Positions 1-11,285 of a DNA stretch of 64,000 nucleotides are shown in pieces; position 1 is the stretch's first letter, and every line of letters begins with the position of its first letter. Position numbers and translations under genes: made by a program. Source of the stretch: Acanthaster planci. Its lineage: Eukaryota; Echinodermata; Asteroidea; Valvatida; Acanthasteridae. The DNA lies in NCBI RefSeq assembly GCF_001949145.1, contig NW_019091396.1:1884992-1948991 (forward strand). The letters are read 5' to 3'. The notes under the pieces were generated by a model. It made no database searches. It was not told the origin of the DNA and saw only the letters and a program-made list of their open reading frames with translations.

Positions 1-2072
1 TTTGTGAACCCAAATTTGCTCATTGAAAACATCAATTTATCACCATAGAATGGCAAGTTTCTGCCAACAAAATATAAAAATCTCGCAACTCCATGTAACA
101 AAGAGGCTTTCTTCCCAAAGATTCACAACAATTTTGTCCTTGGAAATTCTCACTGGCATGAAACCAATGAAGCATAACATTAATCTTTAAAATAGCAAAC
201 GAAAATCTAAAACAAGGTCAAATGAAAAGCAAGAGAGCATTTGGTGCATTAAAATGCATACCGGTAGATACTGTAAAGAAAAATCGCAGTTTAACGTATT
301 GTCAGGCTAGTTTCCCGCACCAGGCAACATCACACCACACTGTTAGGCTTTTACATCAAACTCACTGCATGCACCGCCCTACACTGTGCTCACATGCTTG
401 CAGATTTGACCAAACTATACATCGGTAAACGATATTTTATATCAGGCACGGTGACGTAAACTTAATGAAACCTGGAGTTTCATTCTATAAATCCCGTATT
501 CTTTTTTCTTATGACCGGCTCTTTCTCTCCGACAACTTCCAGAGCTGGCTGTCTCAGCCGTCCTGTTGATTTTCGTGTTCATGTCTTTTCCCGCTAAACC
601 ACCCTCTCCGCCCAGCAACACTGCAGAAATTCAGCGGAAGAATTTCAAGGAAGGCGCACTGATACTTGTCAAGTATAATTCAGGTTTTATTGATTTCGAT
701 ATTAGTGTTTTATGTTTATCGATCTTGCCAATATAACCAAACGAAAGAACGAAGTCACTGCATGCTACACCTACGAAACCTACGAAACAGGAGGTATTCA
801 ATATTAAAAAAATCATTCGAATCACCAAGGGAACGATTTCTATGGTTTTAACACACACGCCCGGCCCCCAAAAGTTAATTGAAACAAGGAATTAGGTATT
901 CACAAACATAGTTGGGAATTCTAGAGGTACATACTTCATTTTTATTGCGCGGAGGTTATCGCCCCCATAAAGTACATTCTCGTGTATTCTGCTCGTAATT
1001 ATTTGAAATTTGGCAGAGTTAAAAAGAGTAGAAACTACGCATATTAGTCGAATGTTGTCGTCACTCGGTAGCGTATCCAGCGAGAAAAGGGTTGGGGGAG
1101 TCGCCCCAGGGACATGTTGGCAATTTTAGTTTTTTGAAGGTATTGAAGGCACCAGCATACTGGAAACGACACTACAACCTTCTGCCTGAAAATAAAACTC
1201 AAACACAGCACGAGCTATAACTTCGATTGGAAAGTGTGTATTCATGCTTTTACAAGTCGGTCTTCAGAAAACTGGACACTGCGGGGCTGATTTCATTTTG
1301 AAACAAAATGAGCATACAGTCTCTGTTGGAGATGGGAAAAGTAAAGTCTACTGCACTGGTGTCGTTTATGTGCTCTGATATCAAGAGGAATAAGTGTAGG
1401 AGAGAATTAAACATTATATTGTATATAATTGCGTTTGCCTCGCTTAGTACGACACACCTAAACTTTAACAGATGTGTTGACGCTCCATTATACAAGTCGC
1501 TGTTAACAAGGAATATTCGCTAACAGCAGTTTCTTTGACGACTGAGCCCGCGAAGGCAGATTTTTTAACAGAAATAAGGAATCCCTCACATCCCTGAGAG
1601 TTAAGTAACACAGACTAATAATTTCCAGATTTGTCATATCAACATATTACTCATCCTGTTGTGCCATAATTTCACAGGAAAGATTAAACTGTGCCACATT
1701 TCCTGACCCTGTGCTATTTCTCATTTATGCTCATCCTTAGGTCATTTTGTACCCCATTAATTCATTCCTATTCATATCCTTATGATCATAATTATTATGC
1801 TTATGCCTATTCATGTGATGCCCAAGGTCAAACTGTACCCAACTGCCCCCCTAACTACTCATATCATTTGCTAGTTCTTTTCAAGGATGCAAACTCGAGA
1901 GTGATGTGAAAAACACAAATAATTGATTTTCTCTGACCAAACCATCTTCTGGTATAGCGTGGGGACTATAATGTTACAGAAAACGGGACTTGTAGACTGT
2001 TCCAGAAAAAATTCTGTTCAAAATCAATGTGAAATCAGTTTGTGAAATCAATGTTTCACCTCTCCAAATCAG
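1..2072. other. Non-coding stretch upstream of the first visible SLC49A4 exon
   Basis: I see no convincing exon here. The short open frames are AT-rich and lack family resemblance or good splice borders. Because the first recognisable exon of the transporter (2073) is internal, corresponding to membrane helix 7, this stretch is most likely intron of that gene. The N-terminal six helices should lie further left, outside the window. Confidence 0.5.
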
Positions 2073-5000
2073 GAAACACCAGTTCTGGATCCTCGGCTTT
2101 GCTTATGGTTTTAGCATGGGCATTTACGGAGCATGGAGCACCATGTTAGATCCGATATTCGAGGAAACCTTGGGAGTTGAACAGGTGAATAATTATCGGT
2201 TAATCTCTTTTGACATTCACAGAAACGAATTACTTGACAATGCATTGCCCCCATGAATGTCATCGTTGCAGTTGTTGGCGTGAGTCCATGATTATTGACT
2301 CGTGTCATTTCAAGGAGTGAGCGCACAGGTGCATAACATCAAGTTTTCAAAGCTACGTTTTGATATCCATTTGTGTTTTACCCAGCACGATACATGTGGT
2401 AAAGGAACCCCGAAACGCGTAAGCTATAAACCCCAGGCTGTGGACCTGACTGCACCTACTGCACAGAAGTTACAAGGGGGGGTCCCTTTGCCTCATTATT
2501 GTGCATCAATATGGACAAGGAAAACGTCCCTGTCTGGAGAATTATACTGCTACAAGTCTGCCGCAGCGGTAGAAATGATAACTGTATATTCTCACTTCAT
2601 TAGTAAACTTGATTAAGCACTTCACATCTCAGTATTATAACGGATTATCTCAAGAACTACATCACTGCCCTTCTCCAATCTCTCGTCGTTTCCCTCCTAT
2701 AACTTCCAGCTCACTACCGGATGGATAGGTGTCACTTCCAACATTGCTGGAGCTATTGGCGGTCTCCTCTTTGCTAGGTAGCAACAAGCCCTTAATAAGT
2801 TAACCTATTTTGAGTAAACAATCATGGAAGTTGATAACAAATGATAATTCGAATTACAGCTTTTGCACTACACACTGCGCGAGTGGCTCCCACAGTGACT
2901 TTGGCCAGCCACGAGAGTGGCACGTTACTTCACCTACTTTCCTCCCTTGTTATATCGGTAATTAAAATGATTGATAGTGATTAAGTATTTTGCCTTCCAA
3001 AAAATCATTGTATTCCCTCAATTTTACAAAATTTCAACGAACCCACAAAAGTTATTTTTATGCCCTTAATAGCGAGTTACAAATTGAAAAGGAAAAAAAT
3101 CCTTCTGGTTATATCATCTAATTTTTAGAACCAGCAAGATATGGAACGGAGGGGTCCCCCTATAAATGTCTAAACAGGGACACTATAGACTGTTGTTACC
3201 CAACACATCCCCCTAGATGTCTGAACAGAATTCCTGATATTCTGGTCAAACAATGACTAACATAAAAGGGGTTCTCTCCGTTTCACGTCTTGCTTCAATT
3301 AATATCCTTGAAATACACTCTCGCGTTGCCGGCCCTGTCTGTTCTCAGTCAATATAAATCCCACATGAAGGCAAGCAAACTATGGGACAGAGAGAACCCC
3401 CCCCACCCGCCTTTGTGTTGGTCTTTCTTATACTGGTATCTCAGGAAATCTTTTCAGACTAGGGGAATGTGTTAAGGGTGCAGACCACTAATTCAAGTGA
3501 GAATTTCTGGCCAGCTCATTAGCATTAAAAGTTCCCCCACAGTATCTTTTGAAAAAGGAGATTGTTTGGCCCCCAAAATGGTGAGATTGTGTAAATCGTT
3601 GCCGGGATCAACTCCCTGGGTCTTTGAGCTTTCATATGAGAGCAGAAGAGCTAAAAACNAAAAATTGAAAAGAAATTGAAAGATGAGTGAGCAGACAAGA
3701 ATTTCATTTGTGTTTCAGAAATCTCAGGAATGTTGGCGTGCATGCTATTGGGCCCTGAACAGTGCTGATTTTACACTGTTTTCGATGGGGCTTGAATTAG
3801 TGGACCGGACCCCAAGTGACAATAGGCTGGAAGGCGTTTTGGGATTGGACTTGTGTGTGTGGGGGGGTACCCCTCTGTCCCATTTCGTGCCTGGTATAAT
3901 AAAATCCTGTCGCCCTCCTTGAGCCATTGTGATTGACCTCCACTCATCAGTCTTCCAGAAACGTCTACACAGAAGTAGATTTGAAGCTTAGAAACGGGGA
4001 AACGAAACGGGGGAGAATGAATGGCGTGCAGGCTACCGGTACGGATTGCCACGAAGATGGCACAAAAAGATGAACATCATACGTCCGTAACAAACTGGTC
4101 ATGATCTGTAGATTCATTTCAGAGATTCAGGTGGAAAACCCTGTGTACAAGATCTGCAATTGAATGCGCAGCGTTGGAAACATTTCTGTAAGCATAGAGG
4201 AAGGACACAGAAGGCGTTGCACTTCAGACACTTCAATTTAAGTGTTAAATTAATGATCGTCGCCGTTGAGTCAAACGAATAATAAAAAACATTCCAAAAA
4301 TGCCTTATTACTGCCTGCATCTTAGCCGGACAAGCGGGGCCAGTAATGTCCTAGCAATACTTGTACTTTTTTGCTTGCAATTAAATACAAATTATTGATG
4401 TCACCAGGATAGAGAAAAATTCCTGATATTAAACCTACTTTTACCATCATAAATAAACTTTTTAAATTTTGATAAACTGTTCCATTATCCATGCAAAGTT
4501 TGTAATTTATTCTCCTCCGTCCAATACATCAGTTTTCAAAGACTTGGTCCGAATTTGGCTAAGACTGGCCAACAATATGTTCACTATTATTGGAAAGCTT
4601 AGTTTATTAGGAATAAAATGTGCTATTTCATCACAGGGAGTGATCGTGAAATCTCATAAAATATGCTTTTGTACAAATGCCATAGTAAAAATGATTCAAA
4701 CAGAACACAAAATCTTGCAAACAACCGGGCTATTTATTCCCAAAATAACTCCAGAAGAAAGAGTTCATTAAGGGCAATGACTGCACAATAGGTTTAGGGC
4801 ACACAGCGTAATGCAAGCAACTGCGCAAGCATTAAATTAGATGTTGTCATGAGATCGTACCAAGCACCAACAAAGCTGGCATGAAATATTCAATTTCCTA
4901 TACCTCAGTACACGAAGTTTTAAGGGTGCAGATTACAATCGACAAATTGCGGCGGCCATCATAGGGTACAAAGGGGTTTCGTGATTGTGAAACAGATGGT

Positions 5001-7672
5001 GCGTAGCTAACGGTCGTTGCGCTCTGGCTATGGATACCAGGCATGTCAGAAAGCGGTAACTGGCCAGATGTTACAGTCCGGGCAGTTCAAACTCCTTCTG
5101 TGTCCTTCCTCTATGCTGTAAGTTAGCCCCATTAGTGTGGCATCGGGGACTCTCGCTACCGCTCTATCCTTAGCCACACTCCCGTATACGCAATTTGTGT
5201 GTCGGCGTAGTGATAAAGTTCGGCGCACCCTCTTATAATCGGAGGCACAATTTTTTTTACATACAGAGATGATCCTTAGCCTCTCCACTTTCTTTGTGCC
5301 ATTCTTTTTTAATGATTTCACTCACGTTCTGCTTTTTCCAGTCTTTTTGCTTTCACCCATTCAATTTCACGGGCTCGCTCCCACAGTTGCCATCTTTAAA
5401 ATAAGTTCGTTGAACATTACGTCACTTGACCCCTCAATTTCTCGACGGCTGTTCCATGTCAAGACATATCTAAACTGCTGCCCAAGTTTTGGAAGAGCCC
5501 ATTGGTACATGTAGTATCTTATCGCTCAGTCCGTGTATTAGATATAAGAGATTATAAGAGGATGCGCCAAACCTTTTCACTACGCCGACACGCAAATTGC
5601 GTTTACGGATGTGTGGCTACGGATGGAGTGGTAGCGAGAGTCCCCGGTGCCACACTAATGGGGCTAGCTGTAAATAAGCTTGTTTTATTTTGTCTCAACA
5701 GATGTGCGACCTACGTTGGCGGTAGGATGAAGTGCCTGTTGATGATCCTCTGTGCGGGCGCTTCACTGTCTTGTCTGTGGATCATTTGCTTAAGCAACAA
5801 ATGGATCACCTTTAATATCGGTATACCCTGCACCACCTTGCTTTTTTCTCCACGATCATCAGACGAAACTCGTGCTCCCTATGGGTCCGCATGATCAGTT
5901 GACATCACTTGATAGTCAGCTTTGATCAGTTGATAGTCAGCGTTGATAGTCGGGAGGGACCAGTAATTCCCACTATTTTACCGAAATAAACTATGCCGTA
6001 TTTGTTTTACTACACTTTATAAATGTTCAAACAGAGATATCACGTTACTTGTACTCACGGACGCCATTGTTGTTTTTCAGCTGCTAAATTTCCATATAAA
6101 TGTAAAGATAATGGAGTGCAGATGTGCACAGAAACAGGGCTTCAATAGTCTGGTGCTGACATACGTTTTGGGTCTTCACTGTAATAGTTATTAGGATACA
6201 ACTCCAGACTGGTTCCGTAAAGGTTAGGCCTACATGACACAGACTGCATATTTACGTGGCGGGTTCCAGAAGGATTTTTGATGCTACAAAGAAAACTACC
6301 ACACGGCAGCGAGTAGGATACTCACCGCTGTGACGTCATCTTGTTGCGTATCATTTCTACTTCCCGGACGCGAGGCGGAATCGGCCAATGACGCGCTCCG
6401 ATTTGCTATTGAATATTTATGAGGTGTAGTAATAAGTTTTCTAAGCGATTCTTGCACGCGTTCTGCTTGTACGCAAAGACCATACGTTAACCCTAAGTCC
6501 CTAGGATTTATGTAAAATCATATAGACATCCGAGGATTTGGGACGGTTAGGGTTGAGAAATAAATTTTTACGGGTACTCAGCGTGTTCAGCGTCGAACGC
6601 GCCATTGATCTCCATCATATAAACCTGCACCTATGCGGTGAGTAAAAAAAAAAACCCCAAAAACAAAACAAACCCCCAAAAATAATAAATAAATAAATAA
6701 AACACGCCCTCTTTTGTTCCGCTCAGAGCGGTGTATAGATCTATTCGCAAGCTAATTGAGTGAAATTTCAATACATGTTTCTCCTATCCCCTCTTTCTGT
6801 TGTGGTCCACCATCCCTTCCCCAACCCACCCGTACAGAGTCTTTATTCGCCGCTTGCACCCTGTACGGGTTTTTGGTAAACGCCACCGTACCCATCTTCT
6901 ACGAGATGGCGGTAGAGGAAATGTATCCGGTGGCTGAGGGTATTACCACTATGGTCATCGTGCTCCTCAACCAGAGCTCCGGCCTCGTCTACGTATCTAT
7001 CAAACTGATCCCACAAGTAGGTGAGTGACGCATTTTGAAAATTTAGATCCAATCCAGGGATGGCTAGTCGAACAATAGAGTCTGAAAGTAGACCCCCTGA
7101 ATGTACGCTTTCGGAACCCTTGGAAAGAGGAAAAATAACGTGCAGAACTTTTGCAATTTTTTCGTTCGTTTACTTTTTAAAAATCACCTCAGAAAAAGGC
7201 CTTTGTGGAATACTTGTTAGCTATTGATTTATAGAAACTTAAATATTACCTGACGTGAAAGTGAAATGTCTTACCAAAAGGAACAATTCCAAAAATCTAA
7301 AACACAATGAAGACCCGTGCCATTCGGTGTTCTTATAATTATGCAGATGAAAAGTTAAGAAATTATATTTGCATGGGAGACAGACAGAGGCCTGTATAAT
7401 TGGTAAGTTTTCACAATACTGGAAAACTCAATGTTTTGGTGCATATTCGATTTTCAGAACAGGACAGTTTCGTTGTTTTCTCCTAAAATCTCACCATCAT
7501 TCTGTCCGTTTTGACGGCAGGTGCCGAATGGATGAACTGGGTGGCATTTGCTTCGGTTGCTGTGTGCCTGCCGTTGCTTCTGGTTCATAAAGAGCGCCAC
7601 AACCGACTGAATCTTGACTTGGATGCTAACTTTAACACCACAGGGGAAGACAACCAAAATATTACGGCTTGA
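2073..7672 (+). CDS. SLC49A4: SLC49-family major facilitator transporter, SLC49A4 (DIRC2)-like, 3' half
   Basis: Five exons join in frame: 2073-2184, 2710-2777, 5702-5820, 6838-7020 and 7521-7672 (TGA at 7670-7672), about 211 residues covering membrane helices 7 to 12 of a 12-helix transporter. Each border has AG/GT and the phases agree (0, 2, 1, 1). Helix 7 carries YGFSMGIYGAWSTMLDPI, followed by GWIGVTSNIAGAIGGLLFAR. Helix 10-11 has NATVPIFYEMAVEEMYPV then AEGIT, the SLC49 signature where SLC49A4 reads VPIFFEL...YPVPEGIT. The C-terminus is a short polar tail ending NITA. Family knowledge: SLC49A4 is a lysosomal membrane transporter (reported to export vitamin B6 vitamers), and the FLVCR paralogues carry choline or haem-related substrates. 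Similarity to DIRC2 is stronger than to FLVCR in helices 7-8, but the exact orthology and substrate are inferred. The 5' half lies outside the window. Introns 2 and 3 hold repeats and a promoter-like cluster, listed separately. Confidence 0.85.
3176..3300 (+). repeat. Fragment of interspersed repeat family A (about 264-bp unit)
   Basis: This segment lies in SLC49A4 intron 2. It shares ordered blocks with the tandem copies at 10749-11285: TAGACTGTTGTTA, then AACACATCCCC, ATTCCTGA, and a CTCTCTCCG-like block near the end. It is clearly diverged but collinear over roughly 120 bp. The function is unknown; it is likely a non-autonomous mobile or low-copy repeat. Confidence 0.6.
3366..3478 (-). repeat. 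Inverted fragment of repeat family A
   Basis: On the minus strand this matches the same blocks as the copy at 3176-3300 (AACACATTCCCCTAG, TTTCCTGAGAT, CCAACACAAAGGC, CTCTCTG). The two fragments therefore form an inverted pair about 65 bp apart. The CCAACACAAAGGC block is identical to the tandem copy at about 11153-11165. Confidence 0.6.
3812..3880 (-). repeat. Second inverted fragment of repeat family A
   Basis: On the minus strand a GGGTACCCCCCC start is followed by GTCCAATC and a diverged form of the block that reads ATACGCATTCTAGACTGTTG in the tandem copies. It probably belongs to the same broken insertion as 3366-3478, which would make the region a rearranged copy. Confidence 0.4.
5122..5668. 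repeat. Inverted repeat pair (arms 5122-5240 and 5550-5668) in SLC49A4 intron 2
   Basis: The reverse complement of 5122-5240 matches 5550-5668 along about 118 bp, by eye with roughly 85% identity. Shared blocks include GATTATAAGAGG, CACTACGCCGACAC, CAAATTGCG, GTAGCGAGAGTCCCCG and GCCACACTAATGGGGCTA. The spacer is about 309 bp and AT-rich. Both arms are open in the same relative frame. The right arm lies 33 bp before the exon that starts at 5702 and is in frame with it, but a good polypyrimidine tract and AG separate them. A foldback transposon or two opposed insertions are both possible. Confidence 0.75.
5905..5960 (+). repeat. Short tandem repeat, TTGATAGTCAGC-type units
   Basis: Imperfect direct copies of TTGATAGTCAGC and GATCAGTTGA alternate just downstream of the exon ending at 5820. 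This is a small intronic low-complexity repeat with no evident function. Confidence 0.6.
6331..6440. promoter_or_regulatory. Promoter-like cluster (CRE, CCAAT box) inside an SLC49A4 intron
   Basis: A perfect TGACGTCA sits at 6331-6338. It is followed by a CpG-rich segment with ACTTCCCGG, a GGCCAAT box and finally TATTTATG, all within about 110 bp. The surroundings are AT-rich, so the cluster stands out. It could drive an alternative or antisense transcript or act as an enhancer. This rests on motif reading only. Confidence 0.3.
6644..6702 (+). repeat. A-rich low-complexity tract
   Basis: A-runs are interspersed with C-runs and end in repeated AAAT units, just upstream of the polypyrimidine tract of the exon starting at 6838. 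It may be the tail of an old retroposed sequence. Confidence 0.6.
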
Positions 7673-8189
7673 TATTTTCCTCACGAATCAGTTTTCAGGT
7701 GACGTTAATTTGAGCCAAAAATACGTCCTAAAAACTCGGCAAAGTTCTATCAAAGTTTTATTCTGCAGATTCTGGCCCTCGAAATAACTTTATTGATATT
7801 TTTCACCCCATAATGTACGTAGAAGATGGGTATGCGCACATATCTTCCAACATTTTTAACTGAAATAACCTTGATCGTTAGTTTACGTGCTTGGGCCATA
7901 AAATGTGGCCAACCAGCTTTAAGATTAAGAATCACGACAACATTAAATTTTACTTGCCGTACCCTCCCTTCTGGTATTTCAACTATGCCATTTAAATAAG
8001 TGAACATATTAAAATTGTTTTTTCGAAATTTGTTGAGATGCTGTTGAACTACGTTTGACAAGATATAAGTATTACTGTGTGAAGTAAGGGTGGTTGCATT
8101 GCATATTCAAAGAGCTGATTTAAATTGGCAACCAAGGGTGGATCCACTTCGACTACTGCTCACAAATATGGTCGGATAGATATAAAATG
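7673..8189 (+). other. Probable start of the SLC49A4 3' untranslated region
   Basis: This is non-coding AT-rich DNA after the TGA at 7670-7672. No exon or RNA gene is recognised here. Where the transcript ends cannot be fixed from sequence; the first clear AATAAA is at 8771. Confidence 0.4.
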
Positions 8190-8665
8190 CACAACGATAA
8201 ACTTAAACGATTACACCTTGAGAACCACAAATCATTCGGCGCCACCCTTGTCACATTTTAAATCGCTTTTGAAAACAAACCGTTTAGCTTCTGGTTTTAC
8301 TTCTATTTATATTTTTTGTCTTATTTGTATGATATATTGGTAATTCAACTATTCGATAATATACTGTACTTGTAATTTTACCTCCTTTTTAACATTTTAA
8401 CACGATTTTATTCTTATTTTTACGTGTACTTTTTTCATTATTATTTTAATCCTTATGAGGTTTGATTTGTCCCTACCCTTGTTTACTTGTGTATATTGTA
8501 CGAAATTGTACTTGTAATTCTATCTCTTTTATTTAATATAACTAATTTCACCATTGTATTTTTGGTATTAATAATGTTGTTTTTTATTTAGTTTCACTAA
8601 ATACTTCCCAGAGCCCCATGGAAGACCACAATTATATGCGAATGGGTCTCCCTGTTAAATCAAAG
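8190..8665 (+). mobile_element. Probable decayed LINE (CR1/L2-like) 3' end
   Basis: Translation near 8233-8288 gives SAPPLSHFKSLLKTNRL, which resembles the common C-terminus of CR1/L2-type reverse transcriptase proteins (a serine-phenylalanine-lysine-leucine-leucine-lysine stretch). It is followed by T-rich non-coding DNA and ends in a GGGTCTCCCTGTTAAAT block with AAAGATAATAATA, a typical LINE 3' terminus. The reverse transcriptase core is not visible. The call rests on this short resemblance only. Confidence 0.4.
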
Positions 8666-8770
8666 ATAATAATATTCCATTCATTACACTAAGCACGGGT
8701 ACGATATTTAGACATTGTCATAATTTATGTATTGAACCTTTCGATAAAGTAATTTGAATATAATGCTGTA

Positions 8771-8776
8771 AATAAA
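8771..8776 (+). terminator. Candidate polyadenylation signal AATAAA
   Basis: This is the canonical hexamer about 1.1 kb downstream of the SLC49A4 stop codon. It lies beyond the probable LINE remnant, so it is only one possible end of the transcript. Confidence 0.3.
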
Positions 8777-10133
8777 CTTTACAACGCTATACATTATGTC
8801 ACCGAAAACCACTTGCATTAGGAATGAAAAGTTGAGCAAAAGATTAAAAAACCAACCGACCTACTGACCAACTAGATCCGACCCCACCCCACCCAAACGA
8901 AAAATACGAAAACAATCAATGCGTTTGCTGAAAACAAACAGCTTGCACGGTTTTGCTCAACATTATTTTGCAAGTTCCTTTATTCAGCGTCGATTTTTAC
9001 ACACAGTAGATAAATGTAAACATCAGAGATTCATAAACTTGACCAGCCGTGCCTCTTTTGACCCGATACTGACCCATCACTGTCGCTACCCGACACCTTA
9101 CAAGACGTCGGGAAGCAATGTGCCAAGGATACCGGTAATCATTCAGACACACAATCTTTGCAACGCCCCTTTCTCTCCGCATGGGACAAGGCCTTCATGA
9201 CTACAATTTATATTACTGCGCACATGACACGTATAAAATCCTGCATTTCAACAGGGAAGACAGATAATGCAATAACCATTGTGACCGATAAAATCGACCA
9301 ATAATGAATAAGCATTGGTTTGAGAGTATTTCGGAATGTTTTCGGGACTTAGTTTTTGTTCTTAAGACTGGCAATACAACAATTTTACAAAAGGAAAGTA
9401 CATGGTGCATCCCTAGACTGTTGTGTAATGAAAATTATCCGAGGCCTTCTGACATAAGTCGAACACGGCCTTTGATCCAAGGCGAGCGGCGAAGTAAAAA
9501 CCAATATGGCACGTTCCTCTTAACTACGGCTACGTCTAAACCACTTGGCTGGGGCTTGAAATTACATAAGACGCTATGGGAACCAACTACAACCACTACC
9601 ATAGAAATATGAAAGGGCTGCGTAGAACCATGATCTGAATATTGACAAAAATGTAATATATCAGTGCCCCGAAACATGTAATTGCAAAGCTTCCGGTAAC
9701 TGCATGAATACCTTCTTCAGGGTAAACAGATTCAGTTCTGAACAAAGATTGTATAGCACCGAAGGCGCAAGATGGATAACTCTGTCCAAAAGATGTAATT
9801 ACCATAGGCGCCATATGAGCAAGCGATACGCCTGCACAGTTGACAGTAATGCTTGGGCGCAGGCTCACCAGGTGCACGTGGCTGCCGCGGCGCCTGCGCC
9901 TGTGCATTAATGTGCATTGCACAGGCACTTCCATTCCCCCTGGACGGGTGGCAGAGCGTTCAGTGCGCACTACGCGCAACGCACTTACATTGCCTGAATT
10001 TGTTTACATGTGCTCCCAAAATAAGTTCACTTTTTGCTCTTTCGGTACTGGTATCTCTTCTTTTCAAATGTTGGAGCCGCATTGTTTCGAATCCCTAAGG
10101 GCCAGATAAAGTAAATAGGCTACATGATTTTTT
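8777..10133. other. Intergenic stretch without a recognised gene
   Basis: Open frames here are short and unsupported. One minus-strand frame (9596-9979) is hydrophobic in part but has no family match that I recognise. A small GC-rich patch near 9880-9930 holds an imperfect palindrome with CCTGTGCA and TGCACAGG arms. Confidence 0.5.
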
Positions 10134-10600
10134 TTACAATTCTTCAAATGTGCGTAAATTCCATATACCGAGGGGTGAATTTGCCCATAGTTTTGATTTT
10201 AGTCGGGCGCCGCGCGGATCACGAAAATCCCCTGTAGTTTTGAATAGGACCTGGTGGTCTATGCGTTTATATGCCTGTGGACCGGGTATTTGTTGGTGCA
10301 CACTGCGCAAGTGTTCGGCGAAGCGGTCATCAAGGCGACGCCTGGTCTCTCCGATGTACAGTTTGCCACATAATTGCAATAAACCACATTACTTGTAATG
10401 CATGTATGATCCCCGCGTATTCTGTAGCTACCGCGGGGGCCGACGACCGACGGGCTATTAACTATGTATGGGGCAAATGTTACACCTGGGGCTTTGACAA
10501 GGGGAATTGCGGCCTGCTTTTGACAGCGGCGAGACAGAATCTAATCGGGAACGTACAACCATGTCCCCGACAGAACGATCACGCCTAAACGCGCAAATCG
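10134..10600 (-). mobile_element. Decayed Penelope-like retroelement fragment (GIY-YIG endonuclease region)
   Basis: Read on the minus strand, the segment gives in order a cysteine-rich motif SPRCNICP, then ITSNVVYC, then LCGKLYIGETRRRLDDRF and AEHLRSV. These are the linker and GIY-YIG domain of Penelope-like elements and relatives, where the usual form is RCKTCP, TSNVVYCI and CGKLYIGETGRRL...EHL. Reading all of them needs at least two frame changes, between the cysteine motif and the following segment and again before LCGKL, so the gene is broken. No reverse transcriptase motifs were found further upstream on the minus strand (higher coordinates). The last part of the frame, to 10134, is a degenerate C-terminus. 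Confidence 0.75.
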
Positions 10601-10748
10601 GGGGTTCGGTGAAAATGGAAGCTTATTATATTTTATACTCTTGTCAATGCCCTGAAGGAGGTACTCAATTACCGAAAGCTCGGCAATTACCGTACATATT
10701 TCATAGTGCTGGTCATATAATATATTCTGATACAGTGCACGATATGGG

Positions 10749-11285
10749 GCCGATGGGTACCCCCCACATGTCCAATCTCTATACGCATTCTAGACTGTTG
10801 TTAGAGACACAACAGGAAGGCTTTTGATGTGTTACCGAACACATCCCAAAGAAATCTGTAAATAATTCCTGAGATTCCGATCAATGAGCAACACAAAGGC
10901 AGGGAGGCTCTCTCCGCCCAATATCTTGCATCATATGGATACGCCGTTCGATCAAAAAAGTTTCTACCTAAGCCAAGTTCGGCCTTGACAAGACAAAGCA
11001 AAACCCTCGGGGGCCGATGGGTACCCCCCCCCATTGGCCAATCTCCATACGCATTCTAGACTGTTGTAAGGGACACAACAGGAAGGCTTTTGATTTGTTA
11101 CCGAACACATCCCCATTGAAATCTGTAAATAATTCCGGAGATTCCACCAATGACCAACACAAAGGCAGGGAGGGAGGGGGGCTCTCTCCGCCCCATATCT
11201 TGCATCACATGGATACGCCGTTCGATCAAAAAAGTTTCTACCTAAGCCACGTTCGGCTTGACAAGACAATGCAAAACCCTCGGGG
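10749..11285 (+). repeat. Tandem duplication of repeat family A (two units of about 264 bp)
   Basis: Unit 1 starts GCCGATGGGTACC at 10749 and unit 2 starts with the same block at 11013. Both run through TAGACTGTTGT, ACACAACAGGAAGGCTTTTG, GAACACATCCC, CTCTCTCCGCC, GATACGCCGTTCGATC and CAAAACCCTCGGG. Differences are scattered substitutions and a few small indels. Diverged relatives lie at 3176-3880. There is no convincing coding frame: the overlapping open frames on both strands simply follow the duplication. Confidence 0.85.

Noticed and set aside
6487-6555. AACCCTAA and TTAGGGTT on either side of a short spacer
   Set aside because: Only single units are present, so this is a small imperfect palindrome and not an interstitial telomere array.
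9596-9979. 127-codon minus-strand frame with hydrophobic stretches
   Set aside because: No family is recognisable, splice borders are not convincing, and part of it runs through a CpG-rich patch that opens frames by composition.
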